Source: Luteitalea sp. TBR-22 (GTDB lineage: Bacteria; Acidobacteriota; Vicinamibacteria; Vicinamibacterales; Vicinamibacteraceae). From it: DNA of 64,000 nt. Shown one piece after another: positions 47,476-56,841 of this stretch. How positions within the stretch are numbered: the stretch's first letter is position 1; each line of letters begins with the position of its first letter. The stretch is from assembly GCF_016865485.1 (NCBI RefSeq), contig NZ_AP024452.1, forward strand, positions 4,858,501 through 4,922,500. The letters run 5' to 3'. The notes beneath the pieces are model-generated. The model saw only the letters and a program-made list of their open reading frames with translations. It searched no databases and had not been told where the DNA came from. The position numbers and the translations under genes were made by a program.

Positions 47476-50436
47476 TCAAGCCGCGGCGCCCGAGGCGTAG
47501 CGCGCCAGCATCTCGGCCAGCGCCTCGCGCCGCACCGGCTTGGCCAGGTAGTCGTTCATGCCGGCGGCGAGACAGTGCTCGCGGTCGCCGGCCAGCGCGT
47601 TGGCGGTCAGCGCCACGATGACCACGCCGTTGTGCGGCGCCGGCAGCGCCCGGATGCGACGGGTGGCCTCGAAGCCGTCGCACACCGGCATCTGGCAGTC
47701 CATCAGCACGAGGTCGAACTCGCCGGTCCGCACGGCCGCCACCGCCTGCTCGCCGTTGTCGACCACCTCGACGAGGCACCCGCACTTCTCCAGCATCAGG
47801 CGCGCCACCTTCTGGTTGACCAGGTTGTCCTCGGCCACGAGCACCCGGAGATGCTGCGGTGAGGCGCCGGCCACCGCCGCCGGACGCGGCGCCGGCAGGG
47901 GCGGCACGACTTCGGCGGCCACCGGCCTGCCGAGGCGTTCCAGCGTGGCGAGCAGTTCGCTGCGGCGCACCGGCTTCATGAGGCGCGCGCTCCGCTCGAG
48001 GCCGACCGGCGCCCCGGTCGGCCGCGACGAGAGCAGGACGATCGCCGGCGGGTGTGGCGCCCGCGCGCGCAGCCGCTCGGCCAGCCGCGTGCCGCCGCCA
48101 TCGGTGAGTCCCTCGTCGATCAGCGCCACGTGGGGCCACGTCCCGTCGCCCACCGACGCCAGCGCCTCGTCGGGCCCGCGGGCCACCTGCACGCGCAGGC
48201 CGGCGTCCATCAGCGTCTGCTCCAGCATCACGCGCGACGCCTGGCTGTCGTCGACCACGAGCACGCGCAGGCCGCCGAGCGCCGCGGTGTCGGCCGGCTC
48301 GGGCAACTGGCCCGATCGCACGCAGGGAATGGTGAACCAGAAGGTCGTGCCCGCGCCCACCTGGCTCTCCACGCCGATGGCGCCGCCGAGCAGCTCGATG
48401 ATGCGCTTGGAGATCGCCAGGCCCAGGCCGGTGCCGCCGAACCGGCGCGTCGTCGACGCATCGGCCTGGGTGAAGGCGTCGAACAGGCGCGCCTGCGCCT
48501 CGGGCGCGATGCCGATGCCGGTGTCGCTCACCTCGACGCGCAACTGCGCCAGGCCCTCCGAGACGGCCGGCGCGGTCACGCGGATGGCGACGTCGCCGCT
48601 CTCGGTGAACTTGATCGCGTTGCCCACGAGGTTGAGCAGCACCTGGCGCAGCCGACCGGGATCGCCCACCAGGTTGCGCGGCACGCCGGGGGCGATGCGA
48701 CAGGTGAGGTCGAGGCCCTTGGCCGTGGCGCGCTCGCCCATCAACCGGGCCACGTCGTCGGCCAGCGCCTCGGGGTCGAACGCGATGCGCTCGAACTCCA
48801 GCTTGCCCGACTCCACCTTCGAGAAGTCGAGGATGTCGTTGATGACGTTCAGCAGCACGTCGCCCGACGAACGGACGGTTTCCACGAGGGCGCGCTGTTC
48901 CTGCGAGAGCGGCGTGTCGAGCAGGAGATCGGTGATGCCGATGACGGCGTTCATCGGCGTGCGGATCTCGTGGCTCATCGACGCGAGGAACTCCGACTTG
49001 GCGCGCGTGGCGGCCAGCGCCTGGGCGTGCGCGGCCTCGAGGGCTTCCTCGGCGGCCTTGTATTCGGAGATGTCGACCATCACGCCAATCAGCTCGCGCG
49101 GCTCGCCGTGCTCGACGATCACCGACACGATGTCGCGCAACCACACGAGCCGGCCGTCCTGCGCGTACACGCGGTATTCCATCGTGTGGTCGCGCCGATC
49201 GCCGGTGGCCCGCTGGCTGTAGCGCCCCACCCACTCGGCGTCGTCGGAGTGCATGATCCCCGACACGAAGCCGGGCTCGGCGGTCCAGCGCGACGCCGGG
49301 TACCCGAGCAGCTGCTCGGCCTCCTGGCTGACGAAGGAGTACCGGCCGGTGGCGACGTCGCGGCGCCAGACGATCGCCTTCACCGAGTGCACCAGTTGCT
49401 GCATCTGGCGCTCGGTGGCACGCAGCGCCTCTTCGGCCTCGCGGCGCCGTCGCGCCGACAGTTCCTCGGCCTGCACCTTGGCGGCCAGGACACGCCGCAC
49501 GCGGCGATACCACGCCAGGGCGCCGACCAGCCCGGCCAGCGCCACGGCGACGAGCAGGACGACCGTCCACGGCGAGATGCGGGCCGGAGGCGCGCCCGTC
49601 GTGAGGTACCGCTCGAAGAGCCGCGCGAAGGTGCCGTTCTCCTTCAGGTGCGCCAGGGCGGGCTCGAGCCAGGCGAACTCGCCGGCGCGCCCGCGTCCGG
49701 TCACGAAGTGGTACCCGGCAGCCTTGATCTCGCGCGAGGGCAGGTCCGGCGCGCCGAGCGCACGCGCCGAGCGGCGCAGCACGAGGGCGTTGCCGAGCAT
49801 CAGCGTCGCATCCCCCTCGATCAACTGCCGCAGGCCGTCGGCCTGGTTGGGCGCCAGCAGGAGCAGCGGCCGGTCGACCTCGGGCATCTCCATCATCAGC
49901 TCGTGCATCAACGAGCCCTGCTCCACGACCACGACTTCCCGCGCCATGTCGGTGAGGCGATCGGGCAACCTGGTCGCGCGGTCGGCCCTGCCGATCACCG
50001 ACTGCTGCAGCGTCCAGATGAGGGAGAGGAAGTCGTACCGGGTGCGCCGGGAATCGGAGGCGCCGAACGCCGCGAGGTCGACCGTGCCGGCCTCGAGGCC
50101 GCGCCCGACCTCCGACCACAGGGAGAGCCGCACGCTGATCGGACGGCCGGTATGGCGCGACAAGGCGCGCACGAGGGCGATGTTGAAGCCGTCGGGCTGC
50201 CCGCGGTCGTCGAGGCCCTCCCAGGGGCCGAAGTTGGAGGATCCGCCGTAGATCAACGGCCGTGGCGCCGGCGGGGCCGGCTGGGTTGCCTTGACGGCCG
50301 GCGATCCGGGTCCGGCATCGACCTGGTCAGAGGCGCGCGCCGGCGTCGCGGCCGCCAGGGCGACCCAGGCGCCAGCCAGCCCTGCCACGACCCGACCCTT
50401 GCGCAGCCACCTCGTCACGCGGTCTCCAGACGGCAT
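47476..50436 (-). CDS. Large hybrid sensor kinase: periplasmic SBP_bac_3, PAS, HisKA, HATPase, two receivers
   Basis: 986 residues. N-terminal signal/anchor ([20 protein letters not shown]), then an SBP_bac_3-like domain (about 60-285; [20 protein letters not shown]), a transmembrane helix ([19 protein letters not shown]), a PAS domain, HisKA with the phospho-acceptor in [15 protein letters not shown], and an HATPase domain ([32 protein letters not shown]). Receiver 1 has LVVDDSQAS and [10 protein letters not shown] and looks poor in the usual DxxMP motif; receiver 2 is standard ([22 protein letters not shown]). A BarA/EvgS-like relay is the best analogy. No Hpt domain is fused. It is convergent with glnS. 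Confidence 0.93.
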   Translation of the reverse strand: MPSGDRVTRWLRKGRVVAGLAGAWVALAAATPARASDQVDAGPGSPAVKATQPAPPAPRPLIYGGSSNFGPWEGLDDRGQPDGFNIALVRALSRHTGRPISVRLSLWSEVGRGLEAGTVDLAAFGASDSRRTRYDFLSLIWTLQQSVIGRADRATRLPDRLTDMAREVVVVEQGSLMHELMMEMPEVDRPLLLLAPNQADGLRQLIEGDATLMLGNALVLRRSARALGAPDLPSREIKAAGYHFVTGRGRAGEFAWLEPALAHLKENGTFARLFERYLTTGAPPARISPWTVVLLVAVALAGLVGALAWYRRVRRVLAAKVQAEELSARRRREAEEALRATERQMQQLVHSVKAIVWRRDVATGRYSFVSQEAEQLLGYPASRWTAEPGFVSGIMHSDDAEWVGRYSQRATGDRRDHTMEYRVYAQDGRLVWLRDIVSVIVEHGEPRELIGVMVDISEYKAAEEALEAAHAQALAATRAKSEFLASMSHEIRTPMNAVIGITDLLLDTPLSQEQRALVETVRSSGDVLLNVINDILDFSKVESGKLEFERIAFDPEALADDVARLMGERATAKGLDLTCRIAPGVPRNLVGDPGRLRQVLLNLVGNAIKFTESGDVAIRVTAPAVSEGLAQLRVEVSDTGIGIAPEAQARLFDAFTQADASTTRRFGGTGLGLAISKRIIELLGGAIGVESQVGAGTTFWFTIPCVRSGQLPEPADTAALGGLRVLVVDDSQASRVMLEQTLMDAGLRVQVARGPDEALASVGDGTWPHVALIDEGLTDGGGTRLAERLRARAPHPPAIVLLSSRPTGAPVGLERSARLMKPVRRSELLATLERLGRPVAAEVVPPLPAPRPAAVAGASPQHLRVLVAEDNLVNQKVARLMLEKCGCLVEVVDNGEQAVAAVRTGEFDLVLMDCQMPVCDGFEATRRIRALPAPHNGVVIVALTANALAGDREHCLAAGMNDYLAKPVRREALAEMLARYASGAAA

Positions 50437-50514
50437 CCCGGCCGAGGGACGCCCGGCCCTTCCGATATTCGGCCGGGGGGGACGGAACGTGAGGCGGCAC
50501 GGCCGCGGCGGCGA

Positions 50515-50985
50515 CTATACGAGTGACTGCTGTCGGGTGGCGGGCCGGGGTTGGGGAGACCGCGCCAGGCGCGGCTCGACGGCCGTCACGACGGCCGACG
50601 TCAGGCCGCAGATGGTCGCGCCCCAGGCGATGTCCACCAGCGTCATGCGCAGCGACCAGCCCGCCAGCACCGAGTAGGCCGTCAGGTCGTACGTGCCGTA
50701 GGAGACCACTCCCATGAGCGCGCCGAAGGCCAGGGCGCGACCCGGATGCCCTTCGGCCCGAGGCAGCACGAACACCACCAGGCCGAGGACCAGCACGCCG
50801 TAGACGGCGAAGGCGGCCCACCAGACGGGCGAGAAGTCGGTCCCCGACAGCCGCGCGAGGGTGCCGAGTTCGGTCTTGTAGAAGCCGTTCATGAAGACGG
50901 CCAGCCAGAGGAAGTCGAGCGCGGCGAAGGTCGCCGTGGTCAGGACGGCCTGCCGGACCACGCGGCTCACGGACGTTGTTTCCAC
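50515..50985 (-). CDS. DUF2177 membrane protein
   Basis: About 156 residues, four transmembrane helices. AVLTTATFAALDFLWLAVFM with MNGFYKTELGTLA matches the DUF2177 opening, and GVVSYGTYDLTAYSVL and TLVDIAWGATICG are the conserved polar-membrane segments. Function unknown. The start is uncertain: GTG at 50988, 50985 or 50970. It lies divergent from tRNA-His, about 106 bp away. Confidence 0.85.
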   Translation of the reverse strand: METTSVSRVVRQAVLTTATFAALDFLWLAVFMNGFYKTELGTLARLSGTDFSPVWWAAFAVYGVLVLGLVVFVLPRAEGHPGRALAFGALMGVVSYGTYDLTAYSVLAGWSLRMTLVDIAWGATICGLTSAVVTAVEPRLARSPQPRPATRQQSLV

Positions 50986-51020
50986 CACAGCGCGTATGAC
51001 GCCGGCTCGCGCGGCAGAGG

Positions 51021-51051
51021 TTCCATCCGGTCGCCGGCCTCGGTGTATACT
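51021..51051 (+). promoter_or_regulatory. Possible promoter of tRNA-His
   Basis: TATACT at 51046-51051 about 41 bp before the tRNA, with TTCCAT 19 bp upstream. The -10 is good; the -35 is weak and the spacing long. Confidence 0.35.
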
Positions 51052-51091
51052 TGGCTGTTCCCATGGCGCCTGCTGGCGCTGTCCCCGGGAC

Positions 51092-51167
51092 GGTGGGTGT
51101 AGCTCAAGGGCAGAGCGCCGGACTGTGGCTCCGGATGTTGGGGGTTCGAATCCCCTCACCCACCCCA
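51092..51167 (+). tRNA. tRNA-His (anticodon GTG), CCA encoded
   Basis: The 76-base sequence folds as a cloverleaf. Acceptor G-TGGGTG with the extra 5' G (G-1) typical of tRNA-His, opposite C73; D-arm GTAGCTCAAGG; anticodon stem CCGGA/TCCGG around loop CTGTGGC with anticodon GTG; T-arm GGGGGTTCGAATCCCC. The 3' CCA is present in the DNA. It decodes CAC/CAU. Confidence 0.97.
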
Positions 51168-51180
51168 AGCTTACGCAAAG

Positions 51181-51212
51181 AGTAGAAGAGTAGAAGGACA
51201 GAAGGGCAGAAG
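51181..51212. repeat. Octamer tandem repeats (AGTAGAAG/GACAGAAG)
   Basis: AGTAGAAG x2, GACAGAAG, GGCAGAAG in exact 8-bp phase, starting 14 bp after the tRNA and ending 37 bp before the stop of the AsmA-like gene. It is the only array in the window with period 8. Confidence 0.85.
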
Positions 51213-51249
51213 GACAGGGTCCTTGGCTCTGGCTGTGACGATCCCTTCG

Positions 51250-52878
51250 TCAGCGGCCCGGCAGCAGCGCGCGCTTGAGCGTTTCCTTCACGTCCACGCC
51301 GAACTCCGGCTGCTTGACCGAGCCGCGGATGTGGATCGGGAACTCGGTGGCCCCATCGCGCCGGAAGAGGCCGTCGAACGGACGAAGGAGCCACCCCTTG
51401 CGGCCGCGCACCATCTGCGAGACGCCGGCCTGCAGTCGGACGCGGCCATCGAAGTCGAGCCGCTGGCCGTCGAGGACGTAGCGGCCGGCGAGGTCGACGC
51501 GGGCACCGTCGATCTCGAATTGCAGCCGGGGGAAGCGAATCACGCCCTCGGACATGTAGAACCGCCCCGCGAAGCTGGACACGACGCGAGTGACGTCGGT
51601 CGCCCCGGGCTTGCCCTGGGCGCGGCGGCTCAACTCGTCGAGGCGCGCCTGCACCACGGCGCTGCGGAAGGTCGCCTGTGTCAGCGTGAAGCGGCCATCG
51701 AGCTGGAGGCGCCTGGCGACCGGTTCGGGGCCCGGCGGGATCAGCAGCGCGGCATCGACGCCCAGCCGTCCGCGCATCGCCGGCGGGCCGTCGACGACCA
51801 GCGCCAGGACGTCCTCGAGGCGTCCGTCGCGAATCCTGGTCGCCAGGTCGACGGTCCTGCCGCGGCGATCCTCGGCCTTGACCACGCCTCCGGTGACGCG
51901 GATCGGCGTGGCCGCCCCCAGGCGCGCCTCGGCAGGCTGGATGTAGGTGTTGCCGTTGGTGCCGTCCACCACGACGGTGAAGCGCGTCTCGAGCGGCAGT
52001 GGCCTGCCGCCGACCCTCAGGTCGAAGCCTGGCGTGGTGGCCGTGCCGTGCGCCTCGATGCGCTCGAGGACGCCCGAGTAGCGGCCGGCCGACTGCAGCA
52101 CGCCGGCCAGGCCGCGGATCGTCGACAGGTCGGCGTCCACGAAGCGGTACGACGCCTCGATCGGGGTGCGCGCCGGCGCGTCGACCTGCCACGGCCCGAA
52201 CTGGCCGCTGGTGGTGATGCGGCCGCGCGGCTGCGGGTTCTCGATGACGCTGTCGAACCGCATCGGCCGGTCGGTGGTGATGTCGCGCACCGTGAGCCGA
52301 TGCAGGACGAAGCGCCGCGGCAGCTTGCGGATGTCGCGCGGCAGGATCGTGAGCGTCGCGGCGTCGGCCACGACCTGGCCGACGATGACTGCCGGCGTGG
52401 CGCGGGGCCGCGGCGGGCGTGCCTGCTCGGCCGGGACGGCGGCTGGGGCCGGCGCCGGCGCCGCGGCCGCCGCCGGCTCGGCGCCCAACTCGGGGAACCG
52501 CGGCTGCCCGTCGCCGGGCGAGGGCGGAATCGCGATCGCCAGGCCGGTGAGGGTCACCGTATCCACCCGTCGCGGCTTGCGCAGCATCTCCCGCCAGGTC
52601 ATCGTCGTCTCGAAGCGCTCGAGATGCACGAGCGGCGCGACGTCGAGCCGGCGGCGGTGACGAATCGTCAGCGGGCCGCCGCTGATGCGGGTGACGGGCC
52701 CGAGCGTGATCTGCAGCGCGTGCAACTCGACGTCGCTGTCAAGTTCGCGCTCGAGGGCGGCGATCACGGTGGTACGGAGCCAGTGCTCCAGGCGTGGGCG
52801 CGCCGTGAACCACACCGCCCCGGCGGCGACCATGCCGGCCACGAGGATGCCGAGCAGGACGCGGCGGGCGCGGCGCAT
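51250..52878 (-). CDS. AsmA-like periplasmic/outer-membrane-associated protein
   Basis: About 542 residues. An N-terminal anchor (VLLGILVAGMVAAGAVWFTA) is followed by a long beta-rich periplasmic part. The opening RLEHWLRTTVIAALERELDS with SDVELHALQI and the end GWLLRPFDGLFRRDGATEFP with GSVKQPEF is the AsmA/TamB-type beginning-and-end pattern (phospholipid-transport chain family). An Ala/Pro-rich linker interrupts it at about 140-175. Function in envelope lipid transport is inferred by family only. It is divergent from the HerA-like gene with 76 bp between starts. Confidence 0.75.
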   Translation of the reverse strand: MRRARRVLLGILVAGMVAAGAVWFTARPRLEHWLRTTVIAALERELDSDVELHALQITLGPVTRISGGPLTIRHRRRLDVAPLVHLERFETTMTWREMLRKPRRVDTVTLTGLAIAIPPSPGDGQPRFPELGAEPAAAAAPAPAPAAVPAEQARPPRPRATPAVIVGQVVADAATLTILPRDIRKLPRRFVLHRLTVRDITTDRPMRFDSVIENPQPRGRITTSGQFGPWQVDAPARTPIEASYRFVDADLSTIRGLAGVLQSAGRYSGVLERIEAHGTATTPGFDLRVGGRPLPLETRFTVVVDGTNGNTYIQPAEARLGAATPIRVTGGVVKAEDRRGRTVDLATRIRDGRLEDVLALVVDGPPAMRGRLGVDAALLIPPGPEPVARRLQLDGRFTLTQATFRSAVVQARLDELSRRAQGKPGATDVTRVVSSFAGRFYMSEGVIRFPRLQFEIDGARVDLAGRYVLDGQRLDFDGRVRLQAGVSQMVRGRKGWLLRPFDGLFRRDGATEFPIHIRGSVKQPEFGVDVKETLKRALLPGR

Positions 52879-52954
52879 GAAGCTGGCAGCGTACTGCGGA
52901 CGTTGGCCAAAAGACAGCTCGTCGGTGGCACGGGAGCCGCTAGAATCAGCCGCC

Positions 52955-55393
52955 ATGCAGGACTTCGAAACGCTCGGCGCGTTCTACCTCGGCCGTCCCT
53001 ACGATCTCGCGACCAGGACGGCGACGCCGGCGCCGCTGATGTACGACTCGCGCGACCTGCTCACGCACGCGGTCTGCATCGGCATGACCGGCAGCGGCAA
53101 GACGGGCCTGTGCATCGGCCTGCTCGAGGAGGCGCTGATCGACGGCATTCCCGCCATCGTGATCGACCCCAAGGGCGACCTGGCCAACCTCGCGCTGACG
53201 TTCCCGTCCCTGTCGGGCGAGGCGTTCGCGCCGTGGGTCAACGAGGACGAGGCGCAGCGCGCCGGCCAGGACGTGCCGACGTTCGCCGCGGCGCAGGCCG
53301 AGCGCTGGCGGAAGGGGCTCGAAGGCTGGGGCCAGGACGGCGCGCGCATCCAGCGCCTGAAGGACGCCGCGGGCGTGACGATCTACACGCCGGGGAGTTC
53401 GGCGGGCGTGCCCGTGTCGATCCTGAAGTCCTTCGCGGTGCCGCCGGCGGCCGTGCTCGAGGATCGCGATCTGCTGCGCGAGCGGTTGCAGACGACGGTG
53501 GCGAGCCTGCTGGGGCTGGCAGGCATCGATGCCGACCCCTTGCAGTCGCGCGAGCACATCCTGCTGGCGAAGATCCTCGAGACGGCGTGGCTGGCCGGCA
53601 CGGACCTCGACCTGGTCGGCATCATCCAGCAGATCCAGTCGCCGCCCTTCACGCGCATCGGCGCGCTGGAACTCGACGCCTTCTACCCGGCCAAGGAGCG
53701 CTTCGGCCTGGCGATGGCGCTCAACAACCTGCTCGCGGCCCCCGGCTTCGATCAGTGGCTCACCGGCGCGCCCCTCGACGTCGCGTCGTTCCTGCGCACC
53801 GAGGACGGACGTCCGCGCGCGGCCATCTTCTCGATCGCCCACCTGAGCGATGCCGAGCGGATGTTCTTCGTCTCGCTGCTGCTCAACGAGCTGCTCGGGT
53901 GGGTGCGCATGCAGTCGGGCACCACGAGCCTGCGCGCGCTGCTCTACATGGACGAGATCTTCGGGTACATGCCGCCGGTGGCCAACCCGCCGTCCAAGGA
54001 GCCGCTGATGCTGCTCCTCAAGCAGGCGCGGGCCTTCGGCCTCGGCGTGGTGCTGGCCACGCAGAACCCGGTCGACCTCGACTACAAGGGCCTCTCCAAC
54101 ACCGGCACGTGGTTCATCGGGCGCCTGCAGACCGAGCGCGACAAGGCGCGCGTGCTCGAGGGCCTGGCCGGTGCCGCCGGTGGCGAGCGGTTCGACCGCG
54201 CCGCGATGAGCGAGACGCTCTCGGGCCTCGGCGCGCGCGTGTTCCTGATGCACAACGTGCACGAGACGTCGGGCCCTCTCACCTTCGAGACGCGCTGGAC
54301 GCTCTCGTACCTGCGCGGGCCGTTGACGCGGACGCACATCAAGGCGCTGCGCGACGGCAGTCGGCCGGCGGCGATCGCCAGCGAGGCGACGGGCGCCGGC
54401 CCGGCAGCATCAGCGACCGGGCAGCCCCTGACGGGAGCTGCCGCCGCGCCCTCGACGGTGACAGCGCAGGAGGGAGGCGCGGCGCCGGTGTCGGCGCCAC
54501 CGGTGCTGCCCCCTGGCGTGACGGCCCTGTTCGTGCCGGCGCGTGGCGTGGCGCCGGGCGCACCGCTCGCCTACGTGCCGGCGGTGTACGTGGCCGGCGC
54601 CGTCCGCGTCGCCGACACGAAGCGGCGCATCGCCGAGACCATCCCTGTGCAGTTGCTCGTGCCGCTGCAGGCCGGGGCGACTCCGCTCGCCCTCGACCGC
54701 GCCGAGGACACCGACGTGACGCCCGAGGACCTCGAGTCCTCCCCGCGCGGGCCGGCCACCTACGCCGACCTCCCCGCGGGCGCGACCACGCCGAAGAACC
54801 TCGACGCGTGGAAGCGCGCCGTCGCCACATGGCTGTACGACACGCGCACGCTGACCCTGCTCGAGCACCGGGAGAGCGGACTGCACTCCACGCCGGGCGA
54901 GACCGAGGCGGACTTTCACGCGCGCCTGTCCGAGGCGCTGCGCGTGGCGCGTGACGCGAAGGTGGATGCCCTGCGCGCCCGGTACGCCGCGCGCCTGCAG
55001 GCGCAGGAGGAGCGGATCCGCCGGGCCGAGCAGGCGCTGGGCAAGCAGCAGCAGGAGGTCTCGGCCTCCACGGGCTCGGCGCTGCTCACAGCCGCCACCG
55101 GTGTGTTCGGCGCGCTCTTCGGCCGCAAGGCGCTCAGCGCCACCAACGCGGGGCGGATCGGCAGCGCCGCACGGGGGGCCAGCAAGGTGATGAAGGAGAA
55201 GCAGGACGTGGCGCGCGCCGAGGAGAACCTCGCGGCCGAGCACCAGAAGCTCGCGGACCTGCGCGCCGCCGTGGAATCGGAGGCGCAGGAGATCGCGGCC
55301 ACCGACGCCGGCACGGTGACGCCCCTGGTGCTGCGCCCGAAGAAGACCGACGTGACGCTCACCACCGTGTCGCTGACGTGGGTGGCACGGTAG
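52955..55393 (+). CDS. HerA-like ATPase (DUF853-type) with coiled-coil tail
   Basis: 812 residues. The Walker A motif GMTGSGKTGLCIGLLEEAL and Walker B in LLYMDEIFGYMPP are intact. IVIDPKGDLANLALTFPSLS is a HerA/VirB4-type element and LATQNPVDLDYKGLSNTGTW a sensor region with its Gln/Asn. An Ala-rich insert (about 480-535) precedes a coiled coil (about 660-740, AQEERIRRAEQALGKQQQE). It is a hexameric ATPase candidate for DNA or protein translocation. No NurA-like nuclease lies next to it. Nothing links it to a defence island. Confidence 0.85.
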   Translation: MQDFETLGAFYLGRPYDLATRTATPAPLMYDSRDLLTHAVCIGMTGSGKTGLCIGLLEEALIDGIPAIVIDPKGDLANLALTFPSLSGEAFAPWVNEDEAQRAGQDVPTFAAAQAERWRKGLEGWGQDGARIQRLKDAAGVTIYTPGSSAGVPVSILKSFAVPPAAVLEDRDLLRERLQTTVASLLGLAGIDADPLQSREHILLAKILETAWLAGTDLDLVGIIQQIQSPPFTRIGALELDAFYPAKERFGLAMALNNLLAAPGFDQWLTGAPLDVASFLRTEDGRPRAAIFSIAHLSDAERMFFVSLLLNELLGWVRMQSGTTSLRALLYMDEIFGYMPPVANPPSKEPLMLLLKQARAFGLGVVLATQNPVDLDYKGLSNTGTWFIGRLQTERDKARVLEGLAGAAGGERFDRAAMSETLSGLGARVFLMHNVHETSGPLTFETRWTLSYLRGPLTRTHIKALRDGSRPAAIASEATGAGPAASATGQPLTGAAAAPSTVTAQEGGAAPVSAPPVLPPGVTALFVPARGVAPGAPLAYVPAVYVAGAVRVADTKRRIAETIPVQLLVPLQAGATPLALDRAEDTDVTPEDLESSPRGPATYADLPAGATTPKNLDAWKRAVATWLYDTRTLTLLEHRESGLHSTPGETEADFHARLSEALRVARDAKVDALRARYAARLQAQEERIRRAEQALGKQQQEVSASTGSALLTAATGVFGALFGRKALSATNAGRIGSAARGASKVMKEKQDVARAEENLAAEHQKLADLRAAVESEAQEIAATDAGTVTPLVLRPKKTDVTLTTVSLTWVAR

Positions 55394-55427
55394 GCTCAGG
55401 GCTCAGGACTCAAGGCTCAAGGCTCAA
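55393..55427. repeat. Heptamer tandem array, unit GGCTCAR, 5 copies
   Basis: GGCTCAG x2, GACTCAA, GGCTCAA x2, starting at the HerA-like gene's stop codon. The unit is the reverse complement of the GAGCCTT heptamer at 34403-34521. Confidence 0.93.
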
Positions 55428-55533
55428 GGAATGGGAATTGGGCGCAGGCAAAGGGCGGCCGCGCCCCCGCCGGCACGAAGGCCGACGGCCGCATGACGAA
55501 GGCCAGCTGCCAATTCCGGTTTACCGTGATGCC

Positions 55534-56841
55534 GTGCTGACACGCCGCCAGGTGCTGGCGCTCGCCGTGGCCACCGCCGTTCCCGGGTCGGCGGCATGGG
55601 GCGCCGCTGCCGCACCGGCCGCCTTGCGCTGGACCGATCTGTCCCCCGCCCTGCAACGACGCTTGCGGGCCCTCGGCGTCGCCGACTTCGATGCCTGGGC
55701 GACAGCCGAGCGCGCCGACACCGTCCGGCGCGTCGAGGACGGACTCGGCGAGCACCGCGTCGCCGTGGCGCTGCAGTCGCGCCTCTGGACATCGGACGCC
55801 CCGATCGAGCCGGCGCTGAGCGCGCGCGAGTTCATCGAGCACCGCCGCGTGCCGCAGGACGCGGCGCGCCGGCTGTCGTCGTTTGCCGAGGCCCTGGCGG
55901 GCACCGATGGGCGACTCGACATGCTGCGGGCCTTGCGTCCCCGGGGGCTCGACCGCGCCGCGCTGCGGGGCCGCCTGCTCGACGACTACGCGCGCACCAT
56001 GCGGTTCCTCTACGCCAAGGAATTCGAGGCACGCAACGCCGACGAGGTGGCGCGCCTGTACCAGGATCGGGGCCTGAGCACCGACACCGGCGTCGACGGC
56101 GGCTACGCCGTGTCCGAGGCGCTCGGGACGCTGCCGATCGACCGCCCCGTCGGCCGACTCCTCATCGTCGGCCCCGGCCTCGACCTCGGTCCGCGCACCA
56201 GCCTGCACGACGACACCCTGGGCCAGACGACGCAGCCCTTCGCGGTGGTCGACGCCCTGCGCGCGCTCGGCAGGGCGGCGCCCGCGGTCCTGGTCGACAC
56301 CCTCGACGTCAACCCGGTCGTCGGCGAGGTGATCGGCACGCTGGCACGCGCCAACGCCGACGCCTCACTGGTGCTGCGTTCGTCGCTGTCGACGCGACGG
56401 CACCGGCTGCTGCCCTCGTACCTGGACTACCTGCAGACCTGGGGCCGCGCGCTCGGCGCGCCAGCATCGGCGCTGACGCCCGACGCCGATGGCCGCCCGA
56501 CGCGACACGTGCGCGTGCCGGCCGGCGCGTGGCAACGCCTGACACCCCACGCCGGGCACGTCGCGCTCGACGTCGCGCCCGGCCCCTACGACCTCATCGT
56601 CGCCACCAACGTGCTGACCTACCTCGGCGAGGCCGCTCTCGTCGCGGCGTGCGGCGCGCTGGCGCGCGCGCTGCGTCCGGGCGGGTTCCTCGTGCACAAC
56701 GAGCCCCGACCGGCGATGGAAGCGGCCGCCGTCGATGCCGGGATGCCGGTGGTGCAGGCGCGCAGCGTGGCCTTCACCGCGCCCGACGCGTCAGGTCGCG
56801 TCGAGCACGACCTGGCAGGCGTTCACCGGTTGTTGTCCTGA
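55534..56841 (+). CDS. Methyltransferase-fold protein with Tat-like signal
   Basis: About 435 residues from GTG 55534. The first residues LTRRQVLALAVATAVPGSAA with WGAAAA resemble a Tat signal (RR-x-x-L). The rest contains a SAM-fold C-terminal region with LLIVGPGLDLGPRTS and YDLIVATNVLTYLGEAALVA then RPGGFLVHNEP, the late methyltransferase motifs. A motif I GxGxG is recognisable only loosely (GPGLDLG). The exported location is unexpected for a SAM enzyme, so it may bind something else or be a Tat-exported fold relative. It ends tail-to-tail with the pseudokinase gene, overlapping by 19 bp. Confidence 0.6.
   Translation: MLTRRQVLALAVATAVPGSAAWGAAAAPAALRWTDLSPALQRRLRALGVADFDAWATAERADTVRRVEDGLGEHRVAVALQSRLWTSDAPIEPALSAREFIEHRRVPQDAARRLSSFAEALAGTDGRLDMLRALRPRGLDRAALRGRLLDDYARTMRFLYAKEFEARNADEVARLYQDRGLSTDTGVDGGYAVSEALGTLPIDRPVGRLLIVGPGLDLGPRTSLHDDTLGQTTQPFAVVDALRALGRAAPAVLVDTLDVNPVVGEVIGTLARANADASLVLRSSLSTRRHRLLPSYLDYLQTWGRALGAPASALTPDADGRPTRHVRVPAGAWQRLTPHAGHVALDVAPGPYDLIVATNVLTYLGEAALVAACGALARALRPGGFLVHNEPRPAMEAAAVDAGMPVVQARSVAFTAPDASGRVEHDLAGVHRLLS

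Noticed and set aside
52955-55393. HerA-like ATPase as part of a defence island
   Set aside because: No nuclease, restriction or other defence gene lies beside it; neighbours are envelope and housekeeping genes.
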